Shown: piece after piece, positions 55,352 to 61,185 of the stretch | How the letters are laid out: each line of letters opens with the position of its first letter | Position numbering within the stretch: position 1 is the stretch's first letter | NCBI GenBank assembly: GCA_964561135.1 | Contig: CAZLOB010000061.1 | Span: 1 to 61,185 of the forward strand | From: JANXDG01 sp964561135 | Lineage (GTDB): Bacteria > Elusimicrobiota > Endomicrobiia > DTEH01 | Direction of reading: 5' to 3' | DNA: 61,185 nt | Program-made: the position numbers and the translations under genes | The notes under the pieces: model-generated | What the model saw: only the letters and a program-made list of their open reading frames with translations | Database searches by the model: none | Told to the model about the DNA's origin: nothing

Positions 55352-56137
55352 TTATTTAAGTTTTTGCAATATAACCTCTGCTGCTTTTTTACCAGAAAGC
55401 AACATTGCACCAAATGTGGGCCCCATCCTTGGAAGACCATATGTTGTAGTTACAGACATTCCACAAACAATTAACCCGGGATGAACTTCGCCTGTATGTT
55501 CTACTACTAGATCTTCAGAACGTTCAACCCACATTGCTCCAAACCCAACAATTTTTACTATTCCACGTTCTGCTAATTTTCTTACAACACAAGCATCATG
55601 TCCTGTTGCATCAACAACATATTTTGACTCCAACGCAACAGGATCTACACAAGTAAGCTCCCTTGGTAATGCTTGCACCGGTGTCCAATTAACAACTACA
55701 CCTGCAACACGGTTTTCTTCTTTTAACACAACATCATCAAACACAGTCATATTAATAAATTTTACGCCTGCATCACAAGCTGAAGCTATAAGTTTTGAAC
55801 AAGCATGTGGTGCATCAGCAACATATAGCCCTTTTGAAACTTCTTCAAATGGTACACCTAACTCAGCAAGGACTTCCTGCGCAGGTTCTCTTACAGTAAT
55901 TTTATTCATTAAATACCCACCAATCCAAAATCCACCACCTAAATAATTATTTCTTTCAACAATTAAAACTTTTAATTTATGTTTTGCTAACTGCATACCT
56001 GCCATAAGTCCTGCAGGTCCCGCACCTACAATTATACAGTCACTCTCTACATATTCTGCAAACTGTTTAGCAAACTCAGTTACGATTGCTTTTGTAACAT
56101 CTTTTTCTCCAACTGGAGTAAAAATTTTGTTTTTCAT
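55352..56137 (-). CDS. thi4: Thi4-type thiazole synthase with Cys at the sulfur-donor position
   Basis: 261 residues, FAD/NAD-fold enzyme making the thiamine thiazole (ADT) from NAD and glycine. Dinucleotide motif IIVGAGPAGLMAG at about 35-47, VVDATGHDACV in the middle, GLIVCGMSVTTTYGLPRMGPTFGAMLLSGKKAAE near the end (given in parts), as in Thi4. Residue 163 in LTCVDP is Cys. At this place the yeast suicide enzyme has Cys205 and the methanogen enzyme, which uses external sulfide, has His. Last gene but one of the sulfur cluster. Confidence 0.88.
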   Translation of the reverse strand: MKNKIFTPVGEKDVTKAIVTEFAKQFAEYVESDCIIVGAGPAGLMAGMQLAKHKLKVLIVERNNYLGGGFWIGGYLMNKITVREPAQEVLAELGVPFEEVSKGLYVADAPHACSKLIASACDAGVKFINMTVFDDVVLKEENRVAGVVVNWTPVQALPRELTCVDPVALESKYVVDATGHDACVVRKLAERGIVKIVGFGAMWVERSEDLVVEHTGEVHPGLIVCGMSVTTTYGLPRMGPTFGAMLLSGKKAAEVILQKLK

Positions 56138-56211
56138 ATATTTATCCTTTCTATCTTAAAAATCGTTTTTTTAATATTTATTTTTGAAACTGTTGTTAAG
56201 ATATAAAAAGG

Positions 56212-56469
56212 TTACTTGTCTATAATGTCGCCTTCAATAGGTTTTACATCAACACCTAACTTCATTAAATACTTTATTGCTTTTTCTAAATTTTTTTCCT
56301 CACCTTCTAATTCTAAAACTAACTCCCCTATTGTTTCAGTAACTTTTGCACGACGTATATTAGGAATTATATCATACTTTTTTGCCATACGAAAAGTCAC
56401 AGGTTCTTTAATCAAATGCTGTGGGAAAACTAATTTTACTATCTTTTTTACTAACTTCTTTTTAGCCAT
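56212..56469 (-). CDS. Stand-alone NIL-domain protein
   Basis: 85 residues: basic N-terminus, then VKLVFPQHLIKEPVTFRMAKKYDIIPNIRRAKV (shown here only to give its start and end) and LEKAIKYLMKLGVDVKPI, the ferredoxin-like ACT-related NIL fold. In methanogens NIL is fused to a 4Fe-4S ferredoxin (MA1822) and partners the DUF39 homocysteine synthase; here there is no ferredoxin part. An AGGAGG Shine-Dalgarno seven bases before the ATG lies inside the end of the PP-loop gene (19-base overlap). Confidence 0.8.
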   Translation of the reverse strand: MAKKKLVKKIVKLVFPQHLIKEPVTFRMAKKYDIIPNIRRAKVTETIGELVLELEGEEKNLEKAIKYLMKLGVDVKPIEGDIIDK

Positions 56470-57596
56470 TTTAAATCCTCCTTACAGTCAGTCGGTGATG
56501 AGGTAGCACAATCAACAAGTTTTACTTCTTTATTTTTAGGTTTAGGTTCAATTCTTAACTCACTAAGAAGACTATCAGATAAAGCAGTTGCAGTTATTTT
56601 AAATTTTTGGTTATCTTTAAAAACTGCAACTTCAACAAAAGGCATCTTTTTTGCGTCGGAATACCTCGCACATATAGATGCAGCTAATTTTATTTCTTCA
56701 TTAGTAGGGTTGCCACAAATAAGTGTTGTTGGTCCTTTATAACCTTCAACTTCTAAAATAAAATCTTCATCACTAGCAACAGACCTAAGAATTTCATTCT
56801 CTTTTTCGTTTCTTCCGACGATAACTTTGCATGTCTTTGATACTCTAAAATGTCTTCCAACTCTTAAAAGATTTATATCTTTAACAGAAACATTGGGTTT
56901 GTGTTCAAGCAAATCTTTTAAACGATAAGAATATATTGGGTCGGTAAGAAGACATCCTCCTGCAGGTGTAGGATAATCTTTAAGACCAAATTCTTCTGCT
57001 AAAGCCATTTGTGGTTTTCTTGACCTTCCTTTAAATCCATAAAGTAGTTCTCTTTTTACAAGCCCCATTTGTTCCGGAATTGTAGGTTTAAGATTTAAAG
57101 CAGTAAGAGGTCTTAAAACATATCCTTCAAGACCAGCTTCTTTGTCAATAATTTGAAAAACTTCTTTTCTTTGACTCATTGGCCGTTGATTTAAAACTTC
57201 GCCTGTGATTACAAATTGAGCGTTAATACGTTTCATAAACTCTTTTGCTTCTTTAAGCATAAGAATTCTACAATCAATACAAGGATTCATATTTTTTCCA
57301 TAACCAAATTTTGGATTTTTCACCATCTCTATAAACTTGTCAGCAAGATGACAAAGTTTTACAGTGAAACCAAACTGTTCTGCTGCTATAAACGGGTTTT
57401 GTGAACAACTTGACCTGTCTGATATATCACAACCAAAATGTGTAAGAAATGTTAAAGCAACAACGTCTATCCCTTGCCTAAGCATAACAAGTATCGCAAG
57501 AGTGCTATCAAGCCCACCTGAATAAAGTGCTACTGCTTTGGCTTTGTTAGTAGTAGATGTGTTTTCTATCATTTTATTACTAAAAACCTGTGTCAT
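56451..57596 (-). CDS. PP-loop sulfurtransferase-like protein (MnmA/ThiI-related)
   Basis: 381 residues. ATP-pyrophosphatase P-loop LYSGGLDSTLAI (about residues 25-35), catalytic-type cysteines in PCIDCRILMLKEA and in AGGCLLTDP. The first ~210 residues look like an adenylating tRNA thiolase (MnmA/ThiI class); the C-terminal ~150 residues are a DUF814/NFACT-related domain. It may thiolate tRNA or move sulfur in this cluster. Which substrate is modified is not shown by the sequence. Confidence 0.75.
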   Translation of the reverse strand: MTQVFSNKMIENTSTTNKAKAVALYSGGLDSTLAILVMLRQGIDVVALTFLTHFGCDISDRSSCSQNPFIAAEQFGFTVKLCHLADKFIEMVKNPKFGYGKNMNPCIDCRILMLKEAKEFMKRINAQFVITGEVLNQRPMSQRKEVFQIIDKEAGLEGYVLRPLTALNLKPTIPEQMGLVKRELLYGFKGRSRKPQMALAEEFGLKDYPTPAGGCLLTDPIYSYRLKDLLEHKPNVSVKDINLLRVGRHFRVSKTCKVIVGRNEKENEILRSVASDEDFILEVEGYKGPTTLICGNPTNEEIKLAASICARYSDAKKMPFVEVAVFKDNQKFKITATALSDSLLSELRIEPKPKNKEVKLVDCATSSPTDCKEDLKWLKRS

Positions 57597-57608
57597 ACAA
57601 TTTTGTCT

Positions 57609-58433
57609 TTAGAAACTATTAGCTGTGGATGGACGATTTAATCCACAGAATTGTTCATAATCAATAAGTTCTTTTATTGTTGGATTATCTCCACAAACAG
57701 AACAGTTTCTGTTTCTATGGATATTAAGTTTTCTAAAAGTCATCTCTAAAGCATTAAAAATAAGAAGTTTACCAACTAAAAGTTCACCTTTATTTAGTAT
57801 AAATTTTATTACCTCAGTTGCTTGAACTAATCCAAGAATACCAGCTACCACACCTAATATCCCTGCTTCTTGACATGATGGCACAAGACCAGGTGGCGGC
57901 GGTTCAGGAAAAATACAACGATAACATGGTCCTTTGTATGGAATAATAGTTGTTGCTTGGCCCTCAAATCTTAATATCCCAGCATGAATAAAAGGTTTAT
58001 TAGAAAGCACACATGCATCATTTACTAAATAACGTGTTGGGAAATTGTCACTTCCGTCAACAACAATATCGTATTCTTTAATTATATCAAGTATGTTTTT
58101 AGATGTTAACCGTAGTTCGTAAGTCGTAATTTGTAATTCAGGGTTAAGAGAACGCAGTTTTTCTTCTGCTGATTTAACTTTTGGTTTCCCAACATCAGCT
58201 GTAAAATGAATTATCTGACGTTGCAAATTATTTAACTCAACCTTATCAGAATCTACCAATCCAATATGTCCTACTCCTGCTGCTGCTAAATAATAAGCAC
58301 AAGGAGAACCTAACCCACCACAACCAACTATTAAAACTTTTGCATCAAGCAATTTCTTTTGTCCTACACCACCAACTTCTGGTAAAATTATTTGACGACT
58401 ATATCTTTCAATTTGTTCTTCTGTAAGGTTCAT
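57609..58433 (-). CDS. ThiF/MoeB/HesA-type sulfur-carrier adenylyltransferase
   Basis: 274 residues, E1-like. ATP-binding GCGGLGSPCAYYLAAAG at about 37-53, NNLQRQIIHF and DGSDNFPTRYLVNDAC, and paired zinc cysteines CYRC and CSVC. Adenylates the C-terminal Gly-Gly of a MoaD/ThiS-like protein. It has no C-terminal rhodanese domain. GGGAGG ribosome-binding site (58439-58444) immediately followed on the upstream side by the heptad array at 58450-58477. Works with the MoaD-like protein at 58611-58886. Confidence 0.9.
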   Translation of the reverse strand: MNLTEEQIERYSRQIILPEVGGVGQKKLLDAKVLIVGCGGLGSPCAYYLAAAGVGHIGLVDSDKVELNNLQRQIIHFTADVGKPKVKSAEEKLRSLNPELQITTYELRLTSKNILDIIKEYDIVVDGSDNFPTRYLVNDACVLSNKPFIHAGILRFEGQATTIIPYKGPCYRCIFPEPPPPGLVPSCQEAGILGVVAGILGLVQATEVIKFILNKGELLVGKLLIFNALEMTFRKLNIHRNRNCSVCGDNPTIKELIDYEQFCGLNRPSTANSF

Positions 58434-58449
58434 AGTTACCTCCCATTAG

Positions 58450-58477
58450 GTCCATAGTCCACAGTCAACAGTCCACA
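58450..58477 (-). repeat. Heptanucleotide array A (four units, minus orientation)
   Basis: Read on the minus strand: TGTGGAC, TGTTGAC, TGTGGAC, TATGGAC, four head-to-tail units of consensus YRTSRAC, one with a single mismatch. Ends five bases before the thiF Shine-Dalgarno and abuts the stop codon of the deleted S23 gene. Confidence 0.85.
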
Positions 58478-58478
58478 G

Positions 58479-58527
58479 TTATTTTAATGATTTCCTTAAA
58501 GATTACGATATTCTCAAATTTAAACAT
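58479..58527 (-). pseudogene. Remnant S23/IVP gene: first and last codons only
   Basis: ATG at 58527 begins MFKFEN, as in the S23 gene at 60581 (MFKFEK). In another frame, the last codons before array A read SLRKSLK-stop, close to the SLRRSLK-stop of that gene; 21 of 30 bases match and the changes are mostly synonymous. Everything between (about 100 codons) is gone. A TAA sits directly before the SLRKSLK codons in that frame, so no product is made. Confidence 0.6.
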
Positions 58528-58580
58528 TTCTCCTGCTATCCTTTCGGGGACAGTCAAACGTTGATTATTTTCCAACTTGC

Positions 58581-58608
58581 TGTGGACTATCGACTATGGA
58601 CCATCGAC
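58581..58608 (+). repeat. Heptanucleotide array B (four units, plus orientation)
   Basis: TGTGGAC, TATCGAC, TATGGAC, CATCGAC: four exact YRTSRAC units in a row. It starts at the cassette interior and ends two bases before the stop codon of the MoaD-like gene (58611-58613). The next seven bases (CATTATC) look like a fifth, degenerate unit overlapping that stop. Confidence 0.85.
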
Positions 58609-58610
58609 CA

Positions 58611-58886
58611 TTATCCGCCTGCAATCGCTGGTATAATTGAAACTTCATCACCGTCCTTAAGTTCTGTTTTATCACCGTTTAAAAACCTAATATCTTGGTC
58701 ATTCACAAAGATATTCACAAAACGTCGTAAATTACCGTTTTCATCACAAAGCCTTCCTTTTATTCCAGGATACTTTTCATCAAGGTTTTCAATTAGTTCT
58801 TTAATATTTTTAGCATTACATTCAACTTCAGATTGATTATTAGTCAGTTTTTGAAGTGGTGTTGGTATTCTAACTTTTATACTCAT
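58611..58886 (-). CDS. MoaD/ThiS-like sulfur carrier protein
   Basis: 91 residues, ubiquitin-like beta-grasp fold ending in the required Gly-Gly (IIPAIAGG). After adenylation and sulfuration the C-terminus becomes a thiocarboxylate that donates sulfur. Located between the thrC-like PLP enzyme (24-base gap) and thiF, so it most likely feeds cysteine or homocysteine synthesis and not molybdopterin, since no other moa gene is present. Thi4 makes a ThiS role in thiazole synthesis unnecessary. Confidence 0.88.
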   Translation of the reverse strand: MSIKVRIPTPLQKLTNNQSEVECNAKNIKELIENLDEKYPGIKGRLCDENGNLRRFVNIFVNDQDIRFLNGDKTELKDGDEVSIIPAIAGG

Positions 58887-58911
58887 TTTATTACCTCCAA
58901 TCCCTAAACAT

Positions 58912-60138
58912 TTAAATCCGAATTATTTCTTCAAATGAATTTAAGTTAGGTTTAATCCTTATAGGTGTAAGTAACTTTGATGAAACTGCCTCTTGAGTTT
59001 TCAATCCATTACCAGTAATCGAAATAACTATTGATTCATCTTTGGGGATCACTCCTTGTTGTATAAGCTTTTTAGCTACAGCAACAGTTACACCTCCTGC
59101 TGTTTCAGTAAATATCCCTTCGGTAGAAGCTAATAATTTTATCCCTTCAACGATTTCTTCATCTGTTGCAACCTCTCCCCAACCACCACTTTCTTTTACT
59201 GTTTTAAAAGCGTAATATCCATCTGCAGGATTACCAATTGCCAATGATTTAGCAATTGTTTTTGGTTTTACTGGTTTAATAATTTCGCTATTTTCTTTTA
59301 TTGCTGTAACTACAGGAGAACAACCTTGTGCTTGCGCAGCATAAATTTTAGTTTTTACTTCATTAATAAAGCCTAATTTGTATAACTCTTGCAAACCTTT
59401 CCATATTTTTGAAATCAAAGAACCTCCAGCAACAGGAACTATAATATGTTGTGGTGCACGCCAATTAAGTTGTTCTACAATTTCATAAATATATGTTTTT
59501 GAACCTTCAGAGTAATAAGGACGAATATTTATATTAACAAATGCCCAATTATATTTGTTTGCTATCTCAGTACAAAGACGATTCACTTCATCATAATTAC
59601 CTTCAACTGCAACAACTTTTGGTGCATAAATAAGTGACGCAATTATTTTAGATAATTCTAAATCTGCTGGAATAAAAACAAAACATCTCAAGCCTGCCTC
59701 AGCAGCTTGTGCAGAAACAGCATTCGCTAAATTACCAGTTGAAGCACAAGCAACCGTATCAAACCCGAACTCTTTCGCTTTAGATATTGCTACTGAAACA
59801 ACCCTATCTTTAAAAGAAAGTGTAGGATGACATACAGAGTCATCTTTGATATACAATTCTTTTACTCCTAACTTTTTAGCTAAATTATTTGCTTTAATTA
59901 AAGGAGTAAATCCGGAATGTAGACCGACTATTGGGTCACCATCTATCGGCAACAGTTCACGGTATCTCCATAAATTTTTTGGACGTGATGCAATTAATTC
60001 CTTGGTCAATTTTTTCTTAATTGATAAATAATCATAATCTACCTCCAACGGACCAAAACAATACTCACATACATAAAGTGGTTGTTTCGGATATTCCCTA
60101 CCACACTCCCTACATTTTAATCCTTTAACATATGACAT
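58912..60138 (-). CDS. Threonine synthase-like PLP enzyme with zinc ribbon
   Basis: 408 residues, fold-type II PLP enzyme. N-terminal zinc ribbon C9-x2-C12 and C24-x2-C27; PLP lysine K110 in HPTLSFKDRVV; phosphate-binding STGNLANAV; SITGNGLK near the C-terminus. By family it is a threonine synthase (O-phosphohomoserine to threonine). The moaD-thiF context also fits a sulfur-inserting role using a thiocarboxylate donor, as in CysM/CysO of Mycobacterium. GGAGG ribosome-binding site at 60148-60152. Confidence 0.85.
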   Translation of the reverse strand: MSYVKGLKCRECGREYPKQPLYVCEYCFGPLEVDYDYLSIKKKLTKELIASRPKNLWRYRELLPIDGDPIVGLHSGFTPLIKANNLAKKLGVKELYIKDDSVCHPTLSFKDRVVSVAISKAKEFGFDTVACASTGNLANAVSAQAAEAGLRCFVFIPADLELSKIIASLIYAPKVVAVEGNYDEVNRLCTEIANKYNWAFVNINIRPYYSEGSKTYIYEIVEQLNWRAPQHIIVPVAGGSLISKIWKGLQELYKLGFINEVKTKIYAAQAQGCSPVVTAIKENSEIIKPVKPKTIAKSLAIGNPADGYYAFKTVKESGGWGEVATDEEIVEGIKLLASTEGIFTETAGGVTVAVAKKLIQQGVIPKDESIVISITGNGLKTQEAVSSKLLTPIRIKPNLNSFEEIIRI

Positions 60139-60160
60139 ATTTTAAAACCTCCGTAGTTAT

Positions 60161-60214
60161 GACGATGGTTTATAGTTTATTGTCCATAGTCCACTGTAGT
60201 GTCGATAGTATATA
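60161..60214 (-). repeat. Heptanucleotide array C (decayed, minus orientation)
   Basis: On the minus strand the units read, from the S23 side, TATATAC, TATCGAC, a five-base break, AGTGGAC, TATGGAC, AATAAAC, TATAAAC, CATCGTC. Several match YRTSRAC fully and the others have one or two changes, with the seven-base spacing kept on each side of the break. Ends eight bases before the thrC-like ribosome-binding site. Confidence 0.65.
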
Positions 60215-60231
60215 GAGTATACAGTTAGATT

Positions 60232-60581
60232 TTACTTTAACGATCTTCTGAGAGATTGTAACACTCTAACAATCATTTCTACCTTTAAATACAATTTCTT
60301 AAAATCTTTATCACTAACAATATTCCTTCTCCTACCAATGTATAGACAACTTACAACCTCAGTTGCAGAACGAATAGCATAACTAATAAACTGTCTAAAT
60401 TCCCCATTAGTTTGTCCAGTAGAACCCTCCGCTATATTTAAGGCTATTGGGTCTGCAGCTCTTTTAACTGACTTGTTAAAATATATAACTCTTCTTTAGG
60501 AAATTTCCTAGTTAACTCATGAATATGAAAGCTTAACTCAATAGCTTTTTTCCACACTTCTAATTTTTCAAACTTAAACAT
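60232..60581 (-). pseudogene. S23/IVP-family four-helix-bundle gene, frameshifted
   Basis: Frame 1 from ATG 60581 gives MFKFEKLEVWKKAIELSF...LTRKFPKEELYILTSQLK, then a shift. The next frame continues the family: AADPIALNIAEGSTGQTNGEF, RQFISYAIRSATEVV, ending QSLRRSLK at 60232. The 350-base length is one base short of 117 codons; the loss lies in the T-run at 60462-60465 (plus strand), where one more base would restore QLKRAADPIALNIAEG. S23/IVP proteins (PF05635) are coded in 23S rRNA intervening sequences and at many other loci; function unknown. The change could be real or a sequencing error. Confidence 0.85.
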
Positions 60582-60601
60582 TACTTTTTCCCTAATTCTA
60601 C

Positions 60602-60664
60602 TGTGGACTATCAACCGTGAACCATGGACCATCGACCGTGGACTGTGGACCGTCGACTGTGGAC
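60602..60664 (+). repeat. Heptanucleotide array D (nine perfect units, plus orientation)
   Basis: TGTGGAC, TATCAAC, CGTGAAC, CATGGAC, CATCGAC, CGTGGAC, TGTGGAC, CGTCGAC, TGTGGAC: nine consecutive units, all matching YRTSRAC although the individual units differ. The bases that vary (Y, R, S, R) change while T at 3, A at 6 and C at 7 never do. Ends four bases before the cysK stop codon. Confidence 0.95.
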
Positions 60665-60668
60665 TATA

Positions 60669-61185
60669 TTATATTGTAAAATACTGTTCCATACTAAAAT
60701 ATCTTTCTCCTGTATCAGGAAAAATAACAACCACACGTTTACCTTTACCTAAATTTCTTGCTACTTTAAGTGCAGCAAAACATGCTGCACCTGATGAAAT
60801 CCCTACAAACAATCCCTCTTGTTTTGCTAGCAGTTTTGCAGTTTGAAATGCTTGATCATCTTCAACTGTAATTATCTCATCAATTATTTCGCGATTAAGT
60901 ACTTTAGGGATAAACCCAGCACCTATACCTTGTATCTTATGTGGACCAGGTTTTTTACCTGATAACACAGCAGATCCAGCAGGTTCAACTGCTACTATCT
61001 TTACTTTAGGGTTTACTTTTTTAATAACTTCCCCTACCCCTGTAATCGTCCCTCCTGTACCAACACCAGCAACAAAAGCGTCTAACTCGCCATCAGTAGC
61101 TTCAAGTATTTCTTTTGCTGTAGTCCTACGATGTATCTCAGGATTAGCCGGATTTTCAAACTGTTGTGGCATAAAACTATTTTTT
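60669..61185 (-). CDS. cysK: Cysteine synthase, N-terminal part beyond window edge
   Basis: O-acetylserine sulfhydrylase, PLP enzyme. 171 C-terminal residues are visible, since the frame is open to base 61185 (NSFMPQQFENPANPEIHRR at the edge), so the ATG at 61172 is internal. Motifs: AGVGTGGTITGVGEV (phosphate loop), GKKPGPHKIQGIGAGF, EGLFVGISSGAACFAAL and FPDTGERYFS. The PLP lysine lies outside the window. Incorporates sulfide into cysteine. Its stop is four bases from heptad array D, so it is the first visible gene of the sulfur cluster. Confidence 0.95.
   Translation of the reverse strand, partial: KNSFMPQQFENPANPEIHRRTTAKEILEATDGELDAFVAGVGTGGTITGVGEVIKKVNPKVKIVAVEPAGSAVLSGKKPGPHKIQGIGAGFIPKVLNREIIDEIITVEDDQAFQTAKLLAKQEGLFVGISSGAACFAALKVARNLGKGKRVVVIFPDTGERYFSMEQYFTI

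Larger units (their letters stand above)
58450..58608 (-). mobile_element. Small heptad-bounded cassette (deletion derivative)
   Basis: A 159-base unit inserted between moaD and thiF: array A (28 bases) on the left and array B (28 bases) on the right in inverted orientation, with a deleted S23 gene between them. Arrays A and B are complementary in register at 23 of 28 positions. It looks like a non-autonomous, internally deleted copy of the cassette at 60161-60664. No target-site duplication is obvious. Confidence 0.6.
60161..60664 (-). mobile_element. Heptad-bounded cassette carrying an S23/IVP gene
   Basis: A 504-base unit between cysK and the thrC-like gene: array C (minus orientation) at the left, a frameshifted S23-family gene, and array D (plus orientation, nine perfect units) at the right, ending four bases before the cysK stop codon. 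The paired arrays form long inverted termini. With the deletion derivative at 58450-58608 it suggests a small element able to insert between operon genes. No transposase is encoded other than, possibly, the S23 protein itself. Confidence 0.6.

Noticed and set aside
58528..58580. Open frame reading LTVPERIAGEM upstream of the S23 remnant as an AbrB-like antitoxin
   Set aside because: Too short, no start codon with a ribosome-binding site, and the downstream part is better explained as S23 ends.
60602..60664. Heptad arrays read as a CRISPR array
   Set aside because: Units are seven bases, contiguous, without spacers, and no cas genes are present.

Overview
The window is a gene-dense (mostly gaps under 100 bases), strongly AT-rich bacterial chromosome segment (roughly 30% GC by eye). 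It holds 50-odd genes, one tRNA and no rRNA. An LptE-type lipoprotein, MurJ, a PorV-like barrel and a WecA/TagO-type transferase point to a Gram-negative (diderm) cell envelope. Other traits are a GH57 glucan branching enzyme, a DUF39 homocysteine-forming protein, an archaeal/yeast-type Thi4 and a NIF3 protein in the rpsU-dnaG-rpoD operon. Together these suggest an anaerobic, sulfide-using bacterium from a poorly cultivated phylum (Elusimicrobiota/Omnitrophota-like lineages are possible); the exact taxon cannot be fixed from the sequence.

Layout. 1-10064 (+): a tight run eno(partial)-ftsB-like-gatB-rpmH-rnpA-yidD-yidC-khpB-mnmE-rsmA-dnaA-PIG-L deacetylase, the classic rpmH/dnaA neighbourhood, with two perfect DnaA boxes just before dnaA. 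10066-18297 (-): addB and addA recombination nuclease subunits, the DUF39 protein, a membrane-anchored CBM48 protein and a membrane coiled-coil protein. 18381-19517 (+): an M20 peptidase. 19534-23870 (-): tRNA-Met-type (CAT), an ArsB/NhaD-type permease, a short uvrC, murJ. 23944 (+): rpsT. 24233-35357 (-): holA, lptE, pncB, pncA, an LCP protein, nadD, proA, wecA-type, glyA, and two membrane/coiled-coil proteins. 35431-40917 (-): a PorV-like/LysM barrel and a 1387-residue FN3-repeat secreted protein with a type-B T9SS-like C-terminus. 40933-52467 (-): pheT, pheS, a TPR protein, ktrA/trkA, ktrB/trkH, rplT, rpoD, dnaG, nif3, rpsU, HIT. 52684-54413 (-): a GH57 branching enzyme with an overlapping 46-residue membrane protein. 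54542-61185 (-): a sulfur-handling cluster cysK(partial)-thrC-like-moaD-thiF-PP-loop-NIL-thi4 plus a putative metallopeptidase.

The most unusual structure is inside the sulfur cluster. Two intergenic gaps (cysK/thrC-like and moaD/thiF) carry cassettes bounded on both sides by inverted arrays of a heptanucleotide, consensus YRTSRAC. The larger cassette (60161-60664) contains a four-helix-bundle S23/IVP-family gene broken by one missing base. The smaller (58450-58608) contains what looks like an internal-deletion derivative of the same gene, keeping only the first and last codons. Each cassette lies within a few bases of the upstream stop codon and the downstream Shine-Dalgarno sequence, so the operon still reads through. 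This looks like a small mobile element with a MITE-like derivative, possibly an mRNA counterpart of the S23-coding intervening sequences of 23S rRNA. I know of no described element of this form, but no database search was possible.
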